NCBI GenBank assembly: GCA_021813745.1
Contig: JAKAJO010000045.1
Coordinates: 1 to 49,441 of the forward strand
Direction of reading: 5' to 3'
Length of the DNA stretch: 49,441 nucleotides
From: Acidobacteriota bacterium
GTDB taxonomy: Bacteria > Acidobacteriota > Terriglobia > Terriglobales > Acidobacteriaceae
The position numbers and the translations under genes were made by a program. A model generated the notes under the pieces. The model had not been told where the DNA came from. It worked only from the letters and a program-made list of their open reading frames with translations, and ran no database searches. Positions 11,216-17,310 of the stretch are shown here, piece after piece (position 1 is the stretch's first letter; every line of letters starts with the position of its first letter).

Positions 11216-11688
11216 ACTGTCCCTCGTGTGGTGCACCCCTGCGGTCTCAAGCAGGAACCGACGCTCTGGCGTGTGAGTACTGTAAGAGCATCTTTTTCTC
11301 CGAGCAGGATGATGATGGCGTTCGTGTGAGCGATGAGGCCCAGGATCGCCAATGCCCCCTCTGCAATGTCCCGCTGTGGCATGCCACGCTGACGGGGGTC
11401 CAGATGTTTTCGTGCAAAAAGTGCCGGGGCATGCTGATACCCATGGGACCGTTCGCTGATCTGGTGGACCAGTTGCGCAGCGCCGAGCAAGACTCCAATC
11501 CGCTGCTGCCGGCCGACCCGTCCCAACTGAACCGCAAAATCGATTGCCCGCAGTGCCATCACCGTATGGATACCCACTTCTATGCGGGGCCGGGACATGT
11601 GGTGATCGACAGCTGCGACAACTGCCGGCTGATCTGGCTGGATCAGGGCGAGCTCAAGCGCATCGCACGCGCGCCGGAGATGAGCTGA
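11212..11688 (+). CDS. multi-zinc-ribbon (TFIIB-type zf) protein
   Basis: 158 residues with three zinc ribbons: CPSCG...CEYC at the N-terminus, CPLCN...CKKC in the middle and CPQC...CDNC near the end. The last two carry the zf-TFIIB pattern, C-x2-C, a G/H-rich strand, then C-x2-C-x-hydrophobic-W/L-D-x-GEL (CDNCRLIWLDQGELKRI). Such proteins are cytosolic and poorly characterised. The 4-nt overlap with the SPFH gene, and the fact that both products end in or consist of zinc ribbons, suggest a two-protein assembly. The GEL motif is the strongest family marker. Confidence 0.82.
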   Translation: MNCPSCGAPLRSQAGTDALACEYCKSIFFSEQDDDGVRVSDEAQDRQCPLCNVPLWHATLTGVQMFSCKKCRGMLIPMGPFADLVDQLRSAEQDSNPLLPADPSQLNRKIDCPQCHHRMDTHFYAGPGHVVIDSCDNCRLIWLDQGELKRIARAPEMS

Positions 11689-11786
11689 AGAATCAGAGCG
11701 AGCGCCGCGGGTGCAATCAACCTGCTGCGCTCAGACCACCGATCATCCGCGCGGTTCCTGGATGCCCCAGCCTCAGAAAAGCCCCC

Positions 11787-12215
11787 TCAATCGTTGCCCT
11801 CGGAGTAGGAATCTCTCCGGATGCGATGTTCCGGCAGGATCGCCACTGCACCACCTTCCGGCGAGATGATGGCTCGCATCTCCTGAATCAGCTGCTCGAG
11901 CTGCCCACGCTTCCGCTCGCTCAGGTCCAGAAAGCGAAAGCCGACGGTATGCCGGTCGTGAATCGACTGCGTAACGCCTGCAAGACGAAAGGGAATCCCA
12001 TTCAAAGTGAATTCCAATTCCACGCGGCAATAGATGCCGACTGGAAAAGGCTGTAGTGTGCGAATGCGGCAGCCACCCAGGCTGAGATCGAGAATCTGGC
12101 CTCGCAGCGCGCAGGCAATTTTGAGCAGGTAGACCGTTGCAACGGCCTCGACCGCAACCCGTGGCTGCGCGCGGCGGTCCGGTGCCTGGGGTACATCCTT
12201 GCCGTTGGCTTTCAT
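11787..12215 (-). CDS. PilZ domain protein, putative c-di-GMP receptor
   Basis: 142-residue single-domain protein. It has the two c-di-GMP-binding signatures of PilZ: the arginine motif RRAQPR (R14-R19) and D-x-S-x-x-G as DLSLGG (about 43-48), followed by the beta-barrel strands VELEFTLNGIPFRLAGVTQS and HTVGFRFLDLS. The ERKRGQLEQLIQEM helix is the usual PilZ C-terminal helix. Start ATG 12215 has GGGGGAG just upstream. It probably acts as a cytosolic second-messenger adaptor for motility, exopolysaccharide or pilus functions; no partner gene is adjacent. Confidence 0.85.
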   Translation of the reverse strand: MKANGKDVPQAPDRRAQPRVAVEAVATVYLLKIACALRGQILDLSLGGCRIRTLQPFPVGIYCRVELEFTLNGIPFRLAGVTQSIHDRHTVGFRFLDLSERKRGQLEQLIQEMRAIISPEGGAVAILPEHRIRRDSYSEGND

Positions 12216-12245
12216 CACTCCCCCACCCGCCGGTCGGGGCAGAAC

Positions 12246-12701
12246 TCAATGCCCTCCGGTCAGTTTCCACGGACGCGCGGGCGCGGACTGTGTGGCTTCG
12301 CGGCCCTTCAAGCGGTCGTACCGGTAGAGATCGCTGGTGGTTCCCAACGACTCATTGTAAAGACAGTCCTCTCCGGTCAACGCCTTCAGCTCTTCCGTGA
12401 ATGCATGGATGGCATGCAATTGGCCGGCCGTCGCAGGAATCTCATATTGGGAGGTTTTCATGAACTTCTGATAACCGCGGTCCAGCAGCCGTGCCACCTC
12501 GCCCTTCACCAGCACGCCAGGGTGAATGGCAATACGAGCCGCCGCACCCTTTTCCTGCGCCGGAACCAGAACCGCGGCCACCCCGTGCTTGGCGACCAGC
12601 ACTCCGGAAGGAACTCCGGGATACGCAGTCACCTCGAACGCACTTGCGCGGAGCTCCTGCTGCAACTGCTCAAAACTGGGAACGCGGGACTTGACGGCCA
12701 T
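12246..12701 (-). CDS. conserved protein of unknown function
   Basis: 151 residues from ATG 12701 (MAVKSRVPSFEQLQQELR). No signal peptide or membrane helix; I do not recognise a family. There is a compact alpha/beta N-terminal part (FEVTAYPGVPSGVLVAKHG, AARIAIHPGVLVKGEVARLL, DRGYQKFMKTSQYEIPATA) and a helical C-terminus with LHAIHAFTEELKALTGEDCL. It is divergent from cysM with 100 bp between starts and sits 30 nt upstream of the PilZ gene on the same strand. It looks like a real, moderately conserved gene because its composition is balanced, unlike the opposite frames. Confidence 0.65.
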   Translation of the reverse strand: MAVKSRVPSFEQLQQELRASAFEVTAYPGVPSGVLVAKHGVAAVLVPAQEKGAAARIAIHPGVLVKGEVARLLDRGYQKFMKTSQYEIPATAGQLHAIHAFTEELKALTGEDCLYNESLGTTSDLYRYDRLKGREATQSAPARPWKLTGGH

Positions 12702-12801
12702 GGCGGGATTCCTGTCTGCGAAGATAATGGGAAGAGGCAATGCGCTCCCCATACTTCCAATCTCGCACACTGGCAGTGGGGCCTGCAACGCAACCGCGAC
12801 G

Positions 12802-13737
12802 ATGAACAGCCCGCATCTCTTATCCGGAGTCACCCCAACTGACCGCATCGGCAACACGCCACTGCTGCGTCTGGAGCAGCTTGTGCGCGATTTGCCGGGC
12901 ATCATGCTGCTGGCCAAAGCGGAGTGGACCAACCCCGGCGGCAGCGTGAAAGACCGCGCTGCGGCCTCGATGGTAGCGGATGCGAGAGCTCGCGGCCTGC
13001 TTGTGCCTGGCAAGACGCTTCTGGACGCAACCAGTGGCAACACGGGCATCGCCTATGCCATGCTCGGCGCGGCCCTGGGTTTTCCCGTTCTGCTGGTCAT
13101 GCCGCGCAACGTCTCCCCGGAGCGCAAGCGGATTCTGGCTGCGTATGGCGCGCAACTGGAGTGGACCGATCCCGCCGAGGGACCGGACGGCGCCATCCGC
13201 CGCGCGCGCGAACTGGCCGGCAATGAGCCCCAGCGATTCTTCTATGCCGACCAGTACTCCAATGATGCGAACTGGATGGCGCATTATCGCGGCACGGGGC
13301 CGGAGATTCTGGTGCAGACCGGTGGCAGGCTGACGCACTTCGTCGCCGGCATGGGAACCAGCGGCACCTTCATGGGGACCACGCGACGGCTCAAGGAACA
13401 CAACCCTCGGATCCAAGCCGTCTGCGTGCAGCCGGATTCGCCGTTGCACGGCCTTGAAGGCATGAAACACATGGAGTCTTCTATGAAGCCTGCCATTTAC
13501 AATCCGCATCTCGCCGACCGCATGATCGAGGTGGAGACGGAAGCGGCCTACGCGATGGCGCGGCGCGTGGCGCGCTTCGAGGGCCTGCTGGTGGGCATCT
13601 CGGGCGCGGCGGCGCTGGTGGCGTGCCTGCGTCTCGCCCGTGAAGAAGCAAGCGCCGGGCGCGAGGCACAGATTGTGACGGTGCTACCCGACTCCGGCGA
13701 CCGCTATCTCAGCGAGCGATTCTGGGAGGAGTCATGA
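12802..13737 (+). CDS. cysM: PLP-dependent cysteine synthase, CysM type
   Basis: 311-residue fold-type II PLP enzyme. In the sulfur-carrier pathway it joins O-phosphoserine (or O-acetylserine) to CysO thiocarboxylate; classic OASS enzymes use sulfide. PLP lysine is K50 in NPGGSVKDRAA, the phosphate/substrate loop is TSGNTGIA (about 77-84), and GMGTSGTFMG binds the PLP phosphate. The frame is open upstream, but the ATG at 12802 is chosen because MNSPHLLSGVTPTDRIGNTPLLRL matches family starts. Mec overlaps its stop by 4 nt and CysO and MoeZ follow, which makes the CysO-dependent role of mycobacterial CysM the best reading. Substrate choice is inferred from context. Confidence 0.9.
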   Translation: MNSPHLLSGVTPTDRIGNTPLLRLEQLVRDLPGIMLLAKAEWTNPGGSVKDRAAASMVADARARGLLVPGKTLLDATSGNTGIAYAMLGAALGFPVLLVMPRNVSPERKRILAAYGAQLEWTDPAEGPDGAIRRARELAGNEPQRFFYADQYSNDANWMAHYRGTGPEILVQTGGRLTHFVAGMGTSGTFMGTTRRLKEHNPRIQAVCVQPDSPLHGLEGMKHMESSMKPAIYNPHLADRMIEVETEAAYAMARRVARFEGLLVGISGAAALVACLRLAREEASAGREAQIVTVLPDSGDRYLSERFWEES

Positions 13738-14183
13738 GCACACTGCGATTGCCGTGCACTGTGTATGAGGCCTTGCGCGCGCACGGCGAAGAGACCTATC
13801 CGCATGAGTGCTGCGGCGCGCTGTTGGGGCAGCCCGCTGAAGATGGCTGGCAGGTGACGGCAGCCGTCCGGGCGGGGAACACACGCACCGACTCGGCACA
13901 CAATCGCTATCAGATTGCGCCGATTGAGCTGGTCAAGATCGAGCGGGAGGCGCGACAGCAGGGCCTGGAGATCGCCGGCTTCTACCACTCGCATCCCGAT
14001 CACCCCGCGCAGTGGTCGGTGACTGACTTTGCCGAGGCGCACTGGCTGGGTTGCTGCTACGTCATTACGGAGGTGGCGGGCGGTAAAGCCGCGGCGACAA
14101 ATTCTTTTCTGCTGGCCGGCACAACTGAAGAGGACAAACGCTTTGAGCCACAAGCGGTGGTCGTTTCCGAGTCACCGGTCTAG
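13734..14183 (+). CDS. mec: JAMM/Mov34 metalloprotease, CysO-cysteine hydrolase type (Mec)
   Basis: 149-residue zinc isopeptidase. In Mycobacterium tuberculosis Mec+ releases cysteine from the CysO-cysteine adduct. The JAMM motif is complete: E25 in PHECCGALLG, then H85-S-H87-P-D-H-P-A-Q-W-S95-V-T-D98. The ATG overlaps the cysM stop as ATGA, so translation is coupled. Length and architecture fit the small bacterial JAMM proteins (Mec, QbsD) with no extra domain. In this operon it may have two jobs: freeing cysteine from the carrier and trimming the tail found after the Gly-Gly of the neighbouring CysO (see findings). The second is inference. Confidence 0.9.
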   Translation: MSTLRLPCTVYEALRAHGEETYPHECCGALLGQPAEDGWQVTAAVRAGNTRTDSAHNRYQIAPIELVKIEREARQQGLEIAGFYHSHPDHPAQWSVTDFAEAHWLGCCYVITEVAGGKAAATNSFLLAGTTEEDKRFEPQAVVVSESPV

Positions 14184-14277
14184 AAGGCCCTCGCACAGGT
14201 GTTGAGCGTGCAGAATTCTGGCTTCCCGACGCCAGTTTGCGTCATCCTATAGAAAGTGAGGTCGAACGGGCTTCCCC

Positions 14278-14583
14278 ATGACGATATTGATACCGACACC
14301 TTTGCGCTCCTACGTGGGCGGCAAGAACACCATTGAGATGGAAGGCGCTACCGTTGCAGCCGTGCTCGCGCAGCTGACTGCGGCGCATCCGGAGCTGAAG
14401 CGCCATCTCTTCAACGATGATGGCAAGGTGCGCGCCTTTGTGAATCTCTATTTGAATGACGAAGACGTGCGCTACTTGCCGGCCAAGGAAGAGACTGCCG
14501 TCGCCGCAACGGACACGCTCTCGATCATTCCCTCCATTGCCGGGGGACGTGACCGTTGGGCGTGCAGGCAACTGCCCGGCTAG
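14278..14583 (+). CDS. cysO: MoaD/ThiS-like sulfur carrier protein (CysO-like) with C-terminal tail
   Basis: 101-residue ubiquitin-fold sulfur carrier. The body is typical (MTILIPTPLRSYVGGKNTIE, VAAVLAQLTAAHPELKRHLF, VRAFVNLYLNDEDVRYL, DTLSIIPSIAGG). Carriers of this group should end in Gly-Gly, which is adenylated and converted to a thiocarboxylate. Here G89-G90 is followed by 11 residues, RDRWACRQLPG. Either the tail is removed by the JAMM protease as for QbsE, or the run of five Gs at 14541-14545 hides a one-base loss: one extra G would end the protein as AGGT. The gene lies 94 nt after mec and 30 nt before moeZ. Confidence 0.9.
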   Translation: MTILIPTPLRSYVGGKNTIEMEGATVAAVLAQLTAAHPELKRHLFNDDGKVRAFVNLYLNDEDVRYLPAKEETAVAATDTLSIIPSIAGGRDRWACRQLPG

Positions 14584-14613
14584 CGCCACATCCTGCTGAG
14601 AAAGGAAACGCCC

Positions 14614-15792
14614 ATGGCTTCCGTACTCGAACCGATTCCGCTGCCCGAGCTCACCACGGACGAACTTGCGCGGTATTCGCGCCACCTGATTCTTCCCGAG
14701 GTGGGCATCGAGGGCCAGCGCAAGCTCAAGGCCGCGCGCGTGCTCTGTGTGGGCACCGGCGGACTGGGCTCGCCGCTCGCATTTTATCTGGCTGCCGCGG
14801 GCGTGGGCACGCTCGGCTTGGTGGATTTTGACGTGGTGGACGCAAGCAACCTGCAGCGCCAGATCATTCACTCCACGCGCGACATTGGCCGCAAAAAACT
14901 GGACTCGGCCGAGGAGAAGCTCACCGCGCTCAATCCTTCGCTGCGTGTCGTAAAGCATGAGACGCGCCTCACCAGTGCCAACGCACTCGAAATTCTGAAG
15001 GACTACGACATCGTCGCCGATGGCACGGACAACTTCCCCACGCGCTACCTGGTGAACGATGCCTGCGTGCTGCTGGGCAAGCCCAACGTCTACGGTTCCA
15101 TCTTCCGGTTCGAGGGCCAGGCCAGCGTCTTTGCCGCGGAAGACGGACCCTGCTATCGATGCCTTTATCCTGAGCCTCCGCCGCCCGGCCTTGTGCCCAG
15201 TTGCGCAGAGGGTGGCGTGCTGGGCATTCTGCCCGGTCTGGTCGGCATGATTCAGGCCACTGAGGTGATCAAGCTCATTCTCGGCAATGGCACACCGCTC
15301 GTCGGGCGCCTGTTGCTGGTGGATGCGCTGGCGATGCGCTTTCGCGAGCTGAAGCTGCGCCGCAATCCCGAGTGCCCGGTCTGCGGCCCCAACCCCACCG
15401 TCAAAGAGTTGATCGACTATGAACAGTTTTGCGGCATTGAGCCCAAACCCAAGGAGGAAGTAAAGTTGCAGAACGGAATTCCGCAAATGACAGTCCACGA
15501 GCTAAAGCAGCGCATGGACGCCGGTGAAGAGATTTTTATCCTTGACGTGCGTGAGCCCTACGAATACCAGATCGCCAACATCGGCGGAAAGTTGATCCCA
15601 CTGAACGACGTGCCGCAACGGCTGGCCGAGATCGATCCAGCGCAGGAGATTGTGGTGCAGTGCAGGTCAGGCGCGCGCAGCCAGCGCGTGGCGGAGTTCC
15701 TGAAGCAAAATGGATATTCCCGCGTCATCAATCTTGCGGGCGGCATCCTCGCCTGGTCCGATCACATCGACCCGTCCATTCAGAAATACTGA
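14614..15792 (+). CDS. moeZ: MoeZ-like adenylyltransferase/sulfurtransferase (E1-like plus rhodanese)
   Basis: 392 residues. Residues about 10-265 are a ThiF/MoeB E1-like domain: RYSRHLILPEVG start, nucleotide loop VGTGGLGSP, DFDVVDASNLQRQ, and paired zinc cysteines CYRC and CPVC. Residues about 285-390 are a rhodanese domain with the active loop C350-RSGARS. The enzyme adenylates the carrier C-terminus and then moves persulfide sulfur to it, as MoeZ does for CysO and MoaD. AAAGGA precedes the ATG by about 9 nt. It is the last gene of the cysM-mec-cysO-moeZ operon; a palindromic hairpin follows. Confidence 0.93.
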   Translation: MASVLEPIPLPELTTDELARYSRHLILPEVGIEGQRKLKAARVLCVGTGGLGSPLAFYLAAAGVGTLGLVDFDVVDASNLQRQIIHSTRDIGRKKLDSAEEKLTALNPSLRVVKHETRLTSANALEILKDYDIVADGTDNFPTRYLVNDACVLLGKPNVYGSIFRFEGQASVFAAEDGPCYRCLYPEPPPPGLVPSCAEGGVLGILPGLVGMIQATEVIKLILGNGTPLVGRLLLVDALAMRFRELKLRRNPECPVCGPNPTVKELIDYEQFCGIEPKPKEEVKLQNGIPQMTVHELKQRMDAGEEIFILDVREPYEYQIANIGGKLIPLNDVPQRLAEIDPAQEIVVQCRSGARSQRVAEFLKQNGYSRVINLAGGILAWSDHIDPSIQKY

Positions 15793-15808
15793 CGTTTCGC
15801 AGTCCGCA

Positions 15809-15854
15809 GCGCTGCATCGGCCACAGGTCTGTATGGACCGCGTCGATGCAGCGC
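15809..15854. terminator. bidirectional terminator-like hairpin between convergent genes
   Basis: Perfect 11-bp arms GCGCTGCATCG (15809-15819) and CGATGCAGCGC (15844-15854), with a smaller GGTC/GACC hairpin in the loop. It lies in the 96-bp gap between the convergent moeZ and radical SAM genes. There is no T-run on either side. Confidence 0.5.
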
Positions 15855-15888
15855 ACTCCTCATCGCCGCGATCCTGGCGTCTTCCAAC

Positions 15889-17190
15889 TTATGCCACCCT
15901 GCCGCAACAGTGCTTGAACTTTTTCCTGCTGCCGCAGGGACACGGATCGTTGCGTTGCGCGCTCTTGAGCGCCGCCTGCATCTCCTTCTCTGCCATCCAC
16001 CGCATCACATTCGCGGGGGCACGGCCACCTGCAAGCTCCGCTGCCATGAATCGCATCGCAGGATCAACGTGACGGAAGAACATCTTGTAGCCGGCGCAAA
16101 GATAATTCAATCCGGGTTCACCGTCTGGAGTTGTCAGGAAGCGATGCTTTGGGCATTCGCCATTGCAGGCAAAGCGCACATCGCACTCCCGGCAATACTT
16201 TGAAAGAGTTGACTCCTTGGCTTCGCCAAAGGCGTGCTGCTGCGCAGAGTTCACCAACTCCTGCAAGGGCGACTCCATGATGTTCCCCAACCGGTTCTGC
16301 GGATAGACAAAGTGGTCGCAGGAGTACACATCGCCACCGTGCTCGATCGCGAGCGCTGCGCCGCACTGCTTCTTGAAGACACAGAGGCTGGATTCGAGTC
16401 CGGTCCACATCTCCAGACTCACGTCAAAGAGCTGGACATAGCATCGCCCGACATCGTGGCGCACCCACTCGTCGAAGATCGCACACAGAAAGCGGCCAAA
16501 TTGGCGCGGCTCGACAGACCACGGCGCCACCTGAGCGGCTCCGGTGAAGTCCGGCGAGATCAATTGCAGACCATCGGCAGTGACCTGGCGAGCAATCCGC
16601 TCCACGATCGGGATGAACTGCATAAAGCCGCTCCCGTGGTCGCGCAGGAACCGATAAACCTCCAGCGGATGATCGGCATTCGCACGATGGACGGTCGTCA
16701 GGGTATTGAACTCCACACGGTTGCGCCTTAGCGTCTCAATGCCGCGCAGCACGCGGTCAAAGGTTGGCTGCCCTCCCTTGTCAACGCGATATGCATCGTG
16801 CAACTCCCGCGGTCCATCGATGGAGATCCCAATCAGAAAATCATGCTCCTTGAAGAGCGCGGCCCACTCGTCGTTCAACAGCACTCCATTGGTCTGGAAG
16901 GCATTCTGGATCTGCTTGCCGTTGGCGTATTTCCTCTGAAGCGCGACGAGATGCCGGAAATACTCGACGCCCAGCAGCGTGGGTTCGCCGCCCTGCCACG
17001 CAAAGTGCACCACCGGTGTGTCGTGGGCTTCTATGTATTGCCGGATGTAGCTATCAAGAACCTCCTCGCGCATGGCCCACCTGGAGACCTGCGGATAGAG
17101 GGATTCTTTCTCCAGATAAAAACAGTACTTGCAGTCGAGATTGCAAATGGGCCCGATGGGCTTGGCCATGACGTGGAAATGACTGCTCAT
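15889..17190 (-). CDS. radical SAM anaerobic sulfatase-maturase-type enzyme (SPASM) with SEC-C tail
   Basis: 433 residues. The radical SAM cluster motif is C16-NLD-C20-KY-C23. Residues about 260-380 form a SPASM-type region with further cysteines (CGAALAIEHGGDVYSCDHF, CRECDVRFACNGECPKHRF), the pattern of anSME, which oxidises a Cys or Ser of sulfatases to formylglycine. The last 21 residues are a SEC-C zinc motif (NDPCPCGSRKKFKHCCG), sometimes seen at the end of anSMEs. AGGAGA precedes the ATG. It is 120 nt downstream of GH9 on the same strand and may be the last gene of the receptor/hydrolase operon. No sulfatase is in the window, so its partner is elsewhere or it modifies something else. 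Confidence 0.85.
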   Translation of the reverse strand: MSSHFHVMAKPIGPICNLDCKYCFYLEKESLYPQVSRWAMREEVLDSYIRQYIEAHDTPVVHFAWQGGEPTLLGVEYFRHLVALQRKYANGKQIQNAFQTNGVLLNDEWAALFKEHDFLIGISIDGPRELHDAYRVDKGGQPTFDRVLRGIETLRRNRVEFNTLTTVHRANADHPLEVYRFLRDHGSGFMQFIPIVERIARQVTADGLQLISPDFTGAAQVAPWSVEPRQFGRFLCAIFDEWVRHDVGRCYVQLFDVSLEMWTGLESSLCVFKKQCGAALAIEHGGDVYSCDHFVYPQNRLGNIMESPLQELVNSAQQHAFGEAKESTLSKYCRECDVRFACNGECPKHRFLTTPDGEPGLNYLCAGYKMFFRHVDPAMRFMAAELAGGRAPANVMRWMAEKEMQAALKSAQRNDPCPCGSRKKFKHCCGRVA

Positions 17191-17310
17191 GGGTTCTCCT
17201 GCGAGGGAACGGAGTCGGGGTCAGCATGAGCGCGCGTATGCTGACCAGCCAAAGCCGCCCTGCGTGGCTTCATTCTTTCATCATCGCGCACCGTGCGGGC
17301 ATTTCCTGAC

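Noticed and set aside
14242..15498. 418-codon minus-strand frame opposite cysO and moeZ
   Set aside because: Antisense shadow; the plus strand encodes two textbook proteins.
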